From Rhodamnia argentea (Eukaryota; Streptophyta; Magnoliopsida; Myrtales; Myrtaceae): 64,000 nt of DNA. The position numbers were made by a program, and so were the translations under genes. Below, one piece after another: positions 10,200 to 22,584 of this stretch. The stretch is taken from positions 28,643,903-28,707,902 of the forward strand of contig NC_063152.1 of assembly GCF_020921035.1 (NCBI RefSeq), given 5' to 3'. How positions within the stretch are numbered: position 1 is the first letter of the stretch; each line of letters begins with the position of its first letter. The notes under the pieces were generated by a model. That model ran no database searches. It was not told the origin of the DNA and saw only the letters and a list, made by a program, of their open reading frames with translations.

Positions 10200-13100
10200 T
10201 GGGGGATGGGGACCTCCGATTGTCGCCTCCGAAGGTACAGGGTCTACGTTACTAATGTGACTCTACCGCTGAATTTTGCTGGTCTGCTGTTCTTTGTCAT
10301 GCGTGATTGGTTTCGCTGATGGTTTAAACTAACAATCCTGATCCAGTATCTACCAAGATGGAAACGAGTGCTTTGTGCAGTTGCATCTCACAACTCTGTA
10401 TCAATTTCAATACAACTGAGTCCTTTTTTACCCTTTCGAAGTTAGTTATTTGAAGATTTTTCCACTACAGTTTCCATTGCAATCTGCGAGTTTGTATTAA
10501 TCCTTTACTACCAGTGCGTGTTTTGTTGCCCTTAATGTGCTTCAGGTTCTAGTGATTATTTTTCCTCTGAAAACACGCATATAATATAGCTTATCTGGCA
10601 GATGCAGTTTCAGTAATCCGCAGTCTTCTATGTTGCTCGTCCATTCACCAATTTCAGTTTTCGCTTTGGGGTCATTGAGCAATTCTAATGCCGTACTTGT
10701 TCTATTACTGGAGATCAACTAGCCAGAAACTTTTTTCCCTGTTGGTGGATGCTCAAACTTTTGGCAGGAAAGGTTCCTATATGATCACTGATTTTGTGAT
10801 ATTTTGTGTTGTTGCTCAGAGAATGCTGCGACACATGAAAGACTACAGGTTGCTCTCTTGCTCGAGTAAAAACGACAAAGCAGGTGTGTTACAGGAGCTA
10901 GAGAAGGGGGTGGGAGCAAATTTGGTGGACTATGATAAGAGGACAGCTCTCCATTTGGCATCATGTGAAGGTTGCACCGAGGTGGTTGTGCTACTTCTTG
11001 AGAGAGGAGCTGATGTGAACCCCATTGACCGTTGGGGTCGAACTGTAAGTTTTTCATTCTTTCATTTGGCATCTGAAGCGGTTGGTCCTTGGTATTCACA
11101 CATACCACATCGATTGAGAAGAGTCCGTTTACTTTTACTTAGCTGCAGTAGAAGCCAACTTGTTAACTAAATCTTTTAGAATGCGCGAAATGTGTCAATC
11201 ATGATATGGGGAGAGAGAGAGAGAGAGACGATTTTTATTGCTACAGAAATCATAAGTTACGAGTGAAGTTCTTACTGCTTAGTAAGTTTGAAAATGTAGC
11301 TGGCTTTTGAAATCTCCTCAAGAATAGCATGGTTGAATGTCAATTTTTGTGCAACTATCTAGAATGCTTCTCACTTCTTTCAATTATTTTAGCCTGTTCA
11401 CATTTTCTGAAAGTTGCTCCTCAATCTCTTAAAGGAGTTATTTTTCTCCTGTCCTATCAGGAGGACTGGAATATGTCTACTGCCTTTTATCACGTAAACA
11501 AGCCTGATTCTTCTCAGACATTTTTTCTCGCGATACATGTCCATAAATATGCATTTTTCTCATTATAATTGGGTTTTCTAAGGACGTGTTCAGAGCAATT
11601 TTTAGTACATTTTGCGAGAAATTACTTCTCCAATTTGTTATTTTCCTTAGCAGAGCTTTCGCTGATGTCAGTAAGCTTGCAGCCATTATCAGACGCCCGT
11701 AGCTTTGGTCACGAGGACATTTGTAAGATACTGGTGGCTCAGGGAGGAATAGATCCGGTATGCTGTTTTACTGAGTGCTTGTATATAATGTGACATTTCT
11801 ACACTATCAATTGTCTCCAAGCAAGAAGTCCACCTCTTTTCTGTTGACATTAGTTTAGGCTGTTCGTATGAGTTGTTGACTTTGATTGCAAGACTTCCAT
11901 CATTTACAGCTGAAGAATTCTTTCCTTGTTAACTCTTCTTTTGGAGATTCTCCATATGATGCTTCTCCTACTTCCATTCGTTACAAATATTTAAAGTCAG
12001 TATAGATCAGGACCTGCTATCTTCCTTGCCATAGGATGAAGCCTTTACCAAGGCATTCCATTCACAAGGGGATGAACTCAAACAAAAAACTGTGTCTTCT
12101 GTACGAAAGTAGGCTTCATAATGGGACTTCAATAATTAGAGAGGTTCATAGAATGCCATTGTATGACCTTAATTAACCTGCTGGCCTATCAATTTGTTGA
12201 ATATGAATGTAATTCAGCCAAGTTATTGTTTGACATTCTGCAGATGCTTTACCTATATGATTTTACATCCATCAGTAACCTAGGGCACAAATTTGGCAAT
12301 CCAGCCACAATTTGGGTGGATTGGATAGTTTACAATGTTTCTTTCATCTTAATGCTTGGAACAGGTTGGACTTGATGCACAAAATCCATGCTATGAGATC
12401 GACTTCAATGAGGTTGACATGGAGAAGGCAATTCTAATTGGAGAAGTAAGAAACTGATCGATGTTTATGGCAAACTTTTGTGAGCAAATCCTAAAAGAGA
12501 CTGTTACTGCCTTGCCATCTTGGTGAACTAGAGATTTTGTGGAAGTTTTTGTGAGTACTTTATATTTATGTAATGCCTTGCATTGACTTTACTTTGTTGG
12601 TTACCAGGGAGCGTTTGGTGAAGTATATAGGGTGAAATGGCGTGGTACAGAAGTTGCAGCAAAAACAATACGTTCCTCCATTGCCTCAAATCCAAGAGTT
12701 AGGTTAGTTTATGAACATTTTAAGTGAAATATGCATTCAAGATGTGCATGTTTTCTTGTTCATTTGATTAAAAGTTTTCTCCAGGAAAAAAATTTGTCAT
12801 CTCTCATCTGAAAGTTGATGACAGAATCTGGAAAATCTAGGATACGAAAGTAATGTTTGATAGCCACACAGGTCTATTCTCCATGGAAAATACATTAATA
12901 AATGTGTTGTTTAACTTTGTGCTTTTTAACTAAATTGTGGAGTCGTATTAACAAATTTTAACTTTGATGTTGCACATAAATACTTGGACTATTTCCCTAC
13001 ATTCATGAGACTATAAGAATCTAAGATTTTGTATACATCAAACTTGGTGCGGCTTCTAAACACTTGGTATTTGAAACATGAATTGACAATTTTGCTTCTT

Positions 13101-16041
13101 TCCTGATGATTAGCCAGATTGGGAACTTTAAAACATGAATTGCCAACTGTGCACTGGCTCAGGTTTTTTTTTTTTTGGGTTGGGGGGGGTGGGGGAGGAA
13201 GAAGAGGAGGGAATGGGGTGGAGTGCAGGCACCTTGCTTCATGTAACTGTAGTCAGAAAAAAGCCAGAATCTTGAAACTTAAACTGCTTTGCATTATGCA
13301 GCTGGAAATCATATAGTTAGCTTCAGTTCTCATTTTGATATGTACTGGTTATTTCACAGGAGTGACTTCATGAAGGAATTGGCTCTTTGGCAGAAGCTGC
13401 GTCACCCTAATATTGTGCAGTTCCTTGGTGTTCTAAAGCAGTCAGATCGTTTAATCTTTCTCACTGAGTATCTCCGCAACGTGAGTCTTGACATTTTAAT
13501 GGAGTTTACTGTAGTTTGGTTGTCTCATTTTCCCATCATTGGTGTTGCTTCAGGGAAGCTTGTTTGATATACTGAGGAAGAGAGGAAGGCTTGATCCACA
13601 GACTGCAGTTGCATATGCTTTGGATATTGCAAGGTATATATTGTCGGTCCTCCTATCCTGAATGATGATGGTGAAGTGATCTTTCTCCAGATTAGCTGTC
13701 ATTTTGGAGCAAGTTTTTCTTTCAGCCAATAAAATTCTTCATTGTTCTCCTTTGCTTACCATTTTTCAGCATTTTGATTTATGTAGCCTTTCAATGTTAA
13801 AATTAGAGTTATTTTTCTATTATGCAACAGTTTTACCTCGTGGAAGTTTCAACCATTAACATGTATATATGATTAATTGCTTTCCCCATTGCTGCTGCCA
13901 TGATTGTCAGGACAAGAGCATTTGGATCTGCTTATGCTTGTGTTCGATCCAATCAAAAATTTCACCGTTTGTACCAATGTCTTCCTTAGGATCTTGAATT
14001 GTGATGCAATTTTAGCATTTTCGTACAATTTGTATTGGTTAGGCAGAGATAATTCCTCCCAATGAAAATAATGTTAAGGCCCGCTGATTTTTTCGGCAGC
14101 ATTATCAAATTCTAACATCAATTGAACAAGAACTGCAGTGACGTTTGGAAATTGATATGGAGATTCATGCTTGAAATCCATGGCTTATGCTACGAAAGCA
14201 TGTATAGCTATTACTGTTTGGCTGAATCTGTTAGTGGTCTACACTTCACATTATTCTACTCCAGTTCGGCTGAATCCTTGCGATTTATGCAGGGGTATGA
14301 ATTATCTCCATCGACATAAACCACATGCTATAATACACCGAGATTTGACACCGAGGTATTTTACTTCGATTGAACTCTCTTTTGTGATATAACTTGAGCA
14401 GGGAAGGGGGGCTCTTACAGAAAATGTTGCCACAGTGCTTAGGTGAGGGTGGCAAGGGTCGAGTTCTTCCCTCTCATTTTTAAAGTCATTAGAATAGTGC
14501 TTGCAACCATTCTGTGCCTAGAGAGGTATGGCTCAATGAGGTTTATTTTATGAAGGAAGGTCATCTTTGGTCAATCTGAGGTCTCTGCTCTTCCGACATA
14601 TTGACATAATTCATCCATGGAATAGTAATGTCACCTTGTTGGTAGTTGGCAGTGTATACCAGAATAATTCCAACAGAAGCAAACTCTAATATGTGTGTAT
14701 GTTAAAATTTGATTTGGCTTATACATGATTTTGCAAACGGGAGAACATTCTGTGAGGAAAGCACATGTTTGCAAGACTATCTTTTCAATCAGCTCGATTG
14801 ATGTAGGTCAGTTTTATTCTGGACAGAGGCTCAGCACCTCTCACTGTAAATAAAATCCTGTGAGTTTCTGCTAGGATGATTAGTTTTTTGCTTTTTAGTT
14901 TCTAGAGGAGTCATTGTCAGCAGTGGTGATAAATGTTTGCATTTAAATCAGAAACACTGATGATTTTCTCATCTTTGGAGTTCTTGCAGGAATGTGTTGC
15001 AAGATGAATCCGGCCATTTTAAGGTTACAGACTTTGGCTTGAGCAAGATTGCACTGGCTAAAGATGCAGGGAGTTACAAAATGACTGGTTGCACCGGCTC
15101 ATGTTAGATCGACTGTTCCTGAACTTTTGAGTAGTTACTGGTTTTTTATCCGCATAGCTAAATAAACTATATGCTGTTGATCCAGATCGTTACATGGCCC
15201 CCGAAGTATATCGTCGAGAATCATATGGGAAGAGTGTTGATGTCTTTTCATTTGCCATGATCGTCTACGAGGTACACAAGACTCTGGGTGCATCCTCTTC
15301 TCATGATTAGTTGAAGGATTATTTTCTCTATTTGAAAGACTATGCACTTCAGTTAAATTTCATTATTTGCATAACCGCGTGGATATTTTGAAAGCTCATT
15401 CAACTTATCAAGACACATTAATCAAGACTGCATTCCTCATAAGTGAAGCCAAATTGTCTCCAGATGTTTCACGGGGGACCATCTAATAGGGCACAAACCC
15501 CAGAGCAAGTTGCTGATAAAAGAGCATACGAGGATTACCGTCCACCACTGTCTTCACACATACAGCCTGAATCAGTTAGAGCGTAAGTCATTCCTTCTGA
15601 ACCATTTCCTTCACAGAAAGCTGCATATAGCCAGACAGGTTGTACTGCATGTATGAACTGTTAAGAAATCCTTCAACATTCGAAGGATGTGAGATCATCG
15701 TACAGTACTTGGGGTTTTCTCTCCTGGAATATGAGTTTAGACGCTAAATCTTCACGCAGCAGTCATTTCAGGCCAGCTTTTCTAGACATAGTTACTGGAA
15801 ACCTGTGGATGTCATTCATGCAAGTGGTTTCTATCAATGATTCCCATGATTCGCAATACTTGTTCTAAGTGACAAATTTGTGTAAATGCGTGCTTTCATT
15901 AGGCTCCTTCGCGAATGTTGGCATAAGAATCCAGATTGCAGGCCTACGTTTGAAGAAATAATCGGACAGCTAGAGAAAATCCAAGAGAGCATGCAATATG
16001 ACAAGACAATGCGGGGTAGCTGTTCTTGCGCTATCTTATGA
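10199..16041 (+). CDS. Ankyrin-repeat protein kinase (plant integrin-linked-kinase type, TKL group)
   Basis: Predicted Ser/Thr kinase with N-terminal ankyrin repeats. Twelve exons: 10199-10234, 10820-11044, 11683-11757, 12365-12445, 12608-12702, 13360-13480, 13554-13633, 14293-14355, 14990-15102, 15186-15271, 15464-15582, 15903-16041. All junctions are GT..AG and in frame, giving 410 residues. Ankyrin repeats occupy about residues 25-115 (DYDKRTALHLASCEG, PLSDARSFGHED). The kinase domain starts near 135: glycine loop GEGAFGEVY, catalytic Lys near 158 (EVAAKTI), HRD at 253-255, DFG at 273-275, and YRYMAPE. The catalytic loop is HRDLTPRN, with Thr where most kinases have Lys. The last residues SCSCAIL end in a CaaL box. 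The tiny first exon is the least certain part: start 10199 is chosen because its splice to 10820 keeps frame. Confidence 0.85.
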
Positions 16042-17056
16042 GACGAGTCACAGCCTGCAGCATACATAGAATATGCATCTCTTTATTTCATGCAAAGATC
16101 TCAATGAGTGATATGTTTAAGAACGAGCGCACCTTGTGCTCGGTGACCCTATATGATACTTCCTCTCTCTGCAACCTTGTAAAATATTCCTGTCACATCT
16201 AGGTGTTATATATATTGGGGGAAGAATAATGGAATACTGCTTGAGCATGGTTTTGTGGAGTAAAGCTAGACTCACAAAAACTGGCTTCCTTTCAATGTTG
16301 ATTTGTGAAATGGCAAGGCAAATTCAAGTGGTCATTTCAACAAATGGGCCACATCCAAGCGTTCTGCTGCGTTTTGTAAATCGACTGTGTAGACTAGCCT
16401 TTGTACCTCCAGCATTATTCATCTAGATTATAAGCATCATTGCTATTGCCGCCGGAGTTGGTTCACTTGCAACATTGTGTGCAGCATTCTAGCTACTTCA
16501 TGCGACAATCTGACCCAAAATAAGCACGTCAAACTCCGACAGAGAACACCTCGAGTATCATTTCATAAGTTATCTTTCACTCAAGGTGAGATTGCGGTGT
16601 GTTACCGCCGTCCCCTTTCGCACAGCCAACGTTCCTCATTGTAACCCGGCAATGTTGAGGCCATGGCATGGACCGGACGGCCACTACTGCCGTCTTGAGC
16701 CACTGTTCTACTGGATCAGAGTGGGTGCGTACAAGGTCTCCACAGCATGAGCATCTGTATGATAACATCTGCAACGGGTTGGCTTGAAGCAAAGAAGTGA
16801 AAATCATTCCTCATTGAGTTAGTTCTGTAATTTATCCAAGTTGAGTAAGACTTGAGAGAGACACACACAGCTAGAGTTAGAGAAACATGTCGACGTGAGT
16901 TCTTAACTTGGAACTTCCTGTGCCAAACTGCAAGAACTAGACAGATAAGAGCCTAGTGTCTGCAATTATCGTATCGAAATCGACTATGTTAATTCCTTTT
17001 GAACTCTCTAATTTTTTTCGAATGACATTCGTTTGATAGCATAATGCCCACAAGTG
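16042..17056. other. 3' flank of kinase gene, no further gene seen
   Basis: 3' UTR of the kinase gene to roughly 16250, then sequence with no recognised coding, RNA or repeat signal up to the tRNA gene. Confidence 0.5.
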
Positions 17057-17130
17057 GTCTGGGTAGTGTAGTCGGTTATCACGCTAGTCTCACACACTAG
17101 AGGTCCCCGGTTCGAACCCGGGCTCAGACA
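17057..17130 (+). tRNA. tRNA-Val (CAC)
   Basis: Complete cloverleaf of 74 bases. The acceptor stem GTCTGGG pairs with CTCAGAC with one G-T pair. The D arm is TAGTGTAGTCGGTTATCA. The anticodon stem CTAGT/ACTAG encloses loop CTCACAC, giving anticodon CAC. The T arm CCCGG-TTCGAAC-CCGGG is perfect. No CCA is encoded. A TTTT tract follows directly, as expected for RNA polymerase III termination. Confidence 0.96.
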
Positions 17131-17905
17131 CTTTTATTTCTCCTCTTTTATGATTTTTTTTTTAAATTCTTTCCTTGTTCTATTTTCAGGAAACTCTTTT
17201 TTCAACCCATAATTTGATCTTTCAGCGAGATTGCAACTTAAATTCCTGCTCAAAATCATTTTTTTTTTTTGCCATGGCATGATCATATTGTGAAGCGTGA
17301 GTTTGAATTTTAACCAAGCTGCGATGACCAGGAATTTATTAGCTCAAAAGCCACCAGTAACAATATTGATCACATTTGATCGCCAAATGATTATACAAAA
17401 GCCAATTTCCCCTTAAGAGAAGCTCAGCAGGAACAAGTTTTCACAGGCTAGAGTTAGAATTTCGCTTCTGATTTCCAAGTCTAAATATCTCCGGCCATGA
17501 CGCCGTTGTTCTTCAGGTACTGCTAAATCCTAAGGGAACAGAAAGATCATCCTTTGCTGCGTTCCATGCCGAATTCCTTTTGTAGCAGAAACTCGTTAAT
17601 TAATGATCCTTGACTTGATGCCGGTGACTTGGAAGCCATTCACATGGTGAATCAATGGTGGGCTAATGCAATCGGTCATGCAGAATATGCTCCCCCATCG
17701 GCGAGTGAACATATATATATATACACACGACGTAGTGCCAAGACGGTCCACAGCTAAAGTACACGAGATTCCATCATAACAGCTCTATGTCTTCCTTCAT
17801 GGCAATAGTATCAGTGTATATCTGGATATCGGAATTATGCCGATCGTTTAATATGCCAGTGGCAAAGTAATGGCAACTTTGACGAACTATTCGTTCATCA
17901 AAATG
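17131..17905. other. Intergenic and 3' UTR of the chloride-channel gene
   Basis: No gene is seen. Poly-T tracts lie near 17154 and 17260, and a short (AT)n run near 17710. The right part is probably the 3' UTR of the minus-strand gene that ends at 17906. Confidence 0.5.
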
Positions 17906-19741
17906 TCATGACCTGTTTCTCCTTTCAGGTAGGTGCTTTGGCCTACCATTAGGTGACTGCTCATGTATGGGGCTCTTCTTCTTTGCAAGAAGATGCTTGC
18001 CAATAGCTCTCTCGGTACAGATCGCTTCCTCAATGTTTTGGCGGACTAGATTGCAGAGCTCATCGAGCGGCAACATTGGAAATGCCTCTTCAATAAGAAC
18101 ACCAACCTGCAGATGTCAAGACAGAACTCAAGTCATGTCGGCATGAAAGGGATTGGCGGGATCAGGATTAGACTGTTCTTTCTATAAACTTTTACACTAT
18201 ACATAACAACCGTCAGTTCGGATTTTACAATCGAACGTAATCCGAGCAAAGGTTGAAAAGCAGAAACCAGCGCTGAGGACTACCATTGCCTGCCTGACTC
18301 ATCAGCAGCACGTGTTCTTTCGCCATCCAATAAAAGATTATATGATCGAGTAATTCACTAGGAAACTTAATTATGGTGTGGGCAGAATCGTTGAACGATG
18401 TAATAGAAACCAATGGTGAAGCATACTTCTTCGATGCAGAACAAGGAAGTGGCGCTGATGAAAGTGGCTGGAACCACGATCCAGTGGCAGTCATCCCAGA
18501 GAATAACAGGAAGAGTCAGATGCCAAAGGACCAGAAACCTCGAGGTCAAACGGGTGTAGGAGAGAGGAATCGGAATGCCAAGCAGCTGCTCGCAGATGCT
18601 GATTCCTTCATGGAAGCAAGATATTTTCGACTCCTACATGATCAAGATCCGAAATTAAAGTGGCCACAGGCATATTAAGTTCACTCTACTCTCTGCATAA
18701 AACAAATGGTCACCATCTGGTATTGGTAGAGTAAAGAATCTGCAAATACAAGGCCCTGGTGCTCGGCCTCACTCAGAAACTTAATTTGTTAGTTGAGCAG
18801 TGAATTACCAGGACATGTCTCTTCGACTCCTCCAAATTCAACAGTCTGAGGCTTTGGGAAATGAATTCGATAATGCAGCGAGGCCGGTGCTTTGACTTGA
18901 GAATCACAGCCAGATCACCCCCTTCAATTCGGTTTCTAAGGTCTCGACCGATATCCGAGCCATAAATCACATGACACTGCATATGTAAAGTCATAGGTAT
19001 TCTTACCACTGACTTCTAAATTAAGCAAGTTTTCTGAGCAATAATTCAACAGAGAAGTCAATACCAACCGACCTTAAGTGCGACTGGAAATGCCATGATA
19101 TACTCCAGAAGCGCCTTCCTCAGTGCTGAATCGTCGCTGCTCTCCACCGTACTGATCACCTGCCTCGCAAAATCTTCGGCCCCTGCAATCACCTTCACCC
19201 AAGCCTGCCTCCCTTCCTGGAACCTCGAATACGAAGCCTCCGTCCTAAACACCAGCAGGAGCGCCAGCGCCGGCGCTGTCAGCTGGTACGGCAACGACGA
19301 CGACCTCAGCACCGGGAAAAACTCCGGCAACCACTCCAGCACCACGGCAGTATTATAACTCGCGATCATAACGGCCACCAGGGTGAAAGCCGTCACCGGA
19401 GGTATCAGCGAGAGGATCACCCGCGAGGACAAGCTCGAGAGCAAGTGCCGGATGTGGCGCTTCGAGCTCCGGTGCTCGAGCCAGTTCTCGTGGTTGTAGA
19501 GGGTCCGTTTGCGCTGCATCCCTTGCTCCTGCACACGATCAGCCCAGTCGGGTATCATGCGGAGGATCGAGATGACGGCAGGGGGCTTCTGGGGGCCTGA
19601 ATCTCCAGCTTGAGAGGAGAGAACCTTGAAGGAGATGGTGCCGCTGTGAATGGAGTGAAGAGCTGAGGGCAATTTGGGGGTGAACTTTGGCATGAACTGG
19701 GAATGCATGGAGTGGGATTTGAGGTTGATGTGCTGCGCCAT
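17906..19741 (-). CDS. Bestrophin-like plastid chloride channel (UPF0187, VCCN1 type)
   Basis: Voltage-dependent anion channel of the thylakoid membrane in Arabidopsis (VCCN1), where it tunes proton motive force; the role here is inferred from family. Four exons on the minus strand, 19741-19073, 18976-18809, 18633-18427 and 18106-17906, all GT..AG and phase 0, give 414 residues. The N-terminus is rich in Ser, His and Lys with few acids, like a chloroplast transit peptide. The bestrophin core follows: membrane segments around ILSLIPPVTAFTLVAVMI and PALALLLVF, then the conserved RTEASYSRFQEGR. Exon 2 has HVIYGSDIGRDLRN and HRPRCIIEFISQS. Exon 3 has PIPLSYTRLTSRFLVLWHL and ILWDDCHWIVVPATF. The order and lengths match UPF0187 proteins well. 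Confidence 0.92.
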
Positions 19742-20130
19742 TGGGAGGAATTGGAATTAGGGTTTTGGGTTTGGGGAGTGGAGGGAGGAGGGGAGGACAT
19801 GTTAGAGAGCAGCAGAGAGTGTCCAGGAGTTGAAGGGTTGAGGAAGAAGTGACGGTGGAAGGTTAGTTAATGACAGTTATTTTTTGTGAAGGAGGTTTTT
19901 TTACAGATTGGAATGAAATATGTTGGTGATAAGCTGGTGCTACAGTCACCGGCCACCTTCATACTCTCAGGTGACAGCCATCTAAAAATATGTGGAATCA
20001 TGTAGAGTCTTTTTATTCTTTCTTAAAATTAAAATAAAAACAATTTATTCTATTAAGTAATAAGTTGCATCAAACAGACCTTTTTATGAAAGAGACAATT
20101 TCACTATGTTGGGTTAGTCATTTGTTCAAT
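19742..20130. other. Upstream region of the chloride-channel gene
   Basis: CT/GA-rich 5' leader directly above the start codon, then AT-rich DNA with no recognised gene. The two neighbouring genes diverge from here, with about 1.25 kb between start codons. Confidence 0.45.
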
Positions 20131-20500
20131 AAGATTTTTACTAGTTAATTATACCTTGACATTTAGTTAGCAACATTCGCACATGATTAATAAAAAATAA
20201 ACTCATAACTTTAGCTTCAGCCCTAATTCTATCCTAAATTTTTTTTTTGGTAAGGTTTCTATCCTATCCTAAATTTTCGTCTCATAAAAAACCCCGAACT
20301 TTTGGTTCGACCTCAATTTTATCATAAATTGTTTTTTCGTCTCATAAAAAATACTAACTTTAGATCTAATCCCAAGTCTTTTCTTATCTTTTTTTTTTTT
20401 GGTCTCATAAATAATCACCAACTTTCATTGAAATCTCATATTTACCTTTTTTAACCCTCCATCCAAAATCGCCTTTAGTGTTGACAATTCTAGGCCGTGG
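20130..20500. repeat. Dispersed AT-rich repeat with internal short repeats
   Basis: Three imperfect units share the motif GTCTCATAAAAAA (around 20278, 20338, 20400) followed by phrases such as CGAACTTTTGG and CTAACTTTAG. A related stretch occurs at about 33000-33350, which shares CCATCCAAAAATCG and similar phrases. The two look like decayed members of one dispersed repeat family. The family is not identified. Confidence 0.45.
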
Positions 20501-20991
20501 CTCTATTTTTTCCTACATGTCATATCCAAAAAGACATTTTTTTCAGAAGAACATCTATGCCATCCCAAACGACATCTTATTGGATATAAAATTTGCATAA
20601 GAATAGATCAATTAGAATTGGCGTTCTTCAATTACTCTTACTTTCAAAAGAGTCTTCCTTTCATCTCGCTCGAGGATCTTCGATTTTGTGCTCTATCTTC
20701 AATCTCTCGTGCTCAGGAGCCTTCTATCTCTTATTTTTAGAGAGTTCGCGCTTAAGACACTCTACTCGGGGTCCTCGAATAATTAGCACTCGGGAGTTTT
20801 CTATCTCTCATTTGTCGACAGAGGGTTAATGAGGGTAATGGGCCGTTGTTAAGCCCACCGTACAATGGAATCAACTTTTTTTTTTTTGCCCTTTGTGGTA
20901 AAAGATGGAATCACTTGAGAAGGCGACAACTCGAATTATTCTTTTTGCCTTTAGCTGGAAGGGGGCTGTACTTCCAAAAGCTCTCTCGGAC

Positions 20992-22584
20992 ATGGACCCA
21001 TCGAAACCCGCGCAAGAACGGCCACCGCCCCGAGCAGCTCCGCCGCAGCAGCCGCCACGACCACCACCGTATCAGCCACAGAAGAGCAACAAGAAAAGAC
21101 CCCTCGAGCCCAATGTCTGGATTCAAGCCTCTCCTTACTGCAAGATGCGTTCTTTGCTCAACGACCTTCGTCCTTCTTTCATCGAGGTTTGCTTTCGTCT
21201 CCGCTCGTGGCGGTGTGTTACGTGTCGGGATGATCTCTTTTTTGTGTTCAATAACTGTTGGGTTTAAGATTTCTTCCTGTGTGTTCCGCGTTCTACTGAG
21301 CACCATTCCTTTCTCTTTCTAGGAATTTTTTTCCTGCTCCCGGTGAAACAATAGACGAAAGCGATGCTTGGCTTGGCCTTTGATCGTATGCTTTATAGCA
21401 TCTGCTGCGAATATGGCCGGAAAGCACATCTTTTTGGTTCGCTATTTTTGAATTCAGCGACAAACTCTTCTTGGCATCAAGTTTTCGTGATGCTTAAGAA
21501 ACATGGCTTAAGTTGATGATTGGGAAATTACAAATCAGACCCTTACTTGGGGTTCTAAATCAGAGTTTCGAGGGAATTCACGGGGAAAATTTGAAACTTT
21601 TGGACTTAAACTGGTATGCATGTGGTATTGGCATGTGATGAATAGTGAAGGTCTCTCTGTTTCAGTACAGGAAAGAGTTTGAATTCTGCTTGGTGGTTTA
21701 TATCCTATTGGAGTATTGCATGTTTGTATCTAACTTTGCAGAATAGGTAGACGATGACTATATCCTGTTGGTTGACGAAAAGCTTAGCTCTTTTCTCTCT
21801 TGTGCATGTTTGATTCTGTGGCTGCATAAGCTAGTAAAGCCTAATTCCTCTCCGGGTTTATCCATTTGAAGGTGCTGGCAACCCCTGACTTTCGGAATTG
21901 CAGGGCAGCTCAAGAAATTAAAGATATTAAGCTGCAAAATCTTTGATAGGCAGTGCTTTTATATGTTTGGAAAGTTTTCATACTTTTCCATAAATTTCTT
22001 GGTGAATTGTATGCTCGGATCCTTTTGTCTTGTCAGATGTTTGCATGAACATGAGTGCAGCCATCTAGTGGAGATCAGTAGCAATATATTTGGTTTAGTA
22101 AAGAGTAATTTAATGATAACTTGTAAATTGCAATCGACGTATAAAAGTATGCATACTTGCACTGTGAGAATTTCATGCCACGCATCTTCTGGCCACTGCA
22201 TGTTTCATGGTTTCATGTCACAGCAAAGCGTGTCAGCAATGTCTCTCTATAAGAAAGCGATTTTTCTCTGGGGGTGAAATAATTTTTGTGCGCCTAAGGT
22301 TTGTGATTCTGTCTCATATTGCAGAGTTGAAGCTGTTTATGGAACTATACAGACAGATGACTGCAAGTGCAGAAGCACTCTCTTCTACAAAATATAACAA
22401 TGTGAAAGAAGGGAAGCGCGGGAAAGGAGAGAACCAGGACACTGGGAAGCGGCAACCTGAGGTGCTCGAGACTCGGGGGCCATACATTATTGGTGGATCA
22501 GCTTTCGGCTGGAACTTTATTACCTTTCCTAGCGATAAACCGGTGTACTACGGCCCAAGAAAAGAGTCGTTTCGAGCTTCGTAA
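20992..22584 (+). CDS. Conserved plant protein of unknown function, proline-rich N-terminus
   Basis: I do not know a function. Three exons, 20992-21186, 21872-21923 and 22325-22584, give 168 residues in frame. Residues 1-40 are rich in Pro, Gln and Lys (PPPRAAPPQQPPRPPPY). A conserved-looking core follows: KKRPLEPNVWIQASPYCKM, then ATPDFRNCRAAQEIK and LKLFMELYRQM. The C-terminus has PEVLETRGPYIIGGSAFGWN. I recall similar small proteins in other dicots. The first intron is GT..AG. The second intron would start with AT (AAAG|ATATTAAG) and end with TTGCAG, so either it is non-canonical or this allele is damaged. Without that splice the protein stops soon after residue 82. Frame arithmetic strongly supports the junction. 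Confidence 0.68.

Noticed and set aside
10688-11170. A 160-codon frame as the true start of the ankyrin kinase
   Set aside because: Only its part from 10820 matches the family. The earlier part is AT-rich intron-like DNA with an acceptor (GCTCAG) directly before 10820.
20911-21306. Antisense frame opposite the proline-rich gene
   Set aside because: It mirrors a GC-rich exon and its composition is explained by the plus-strand reading.
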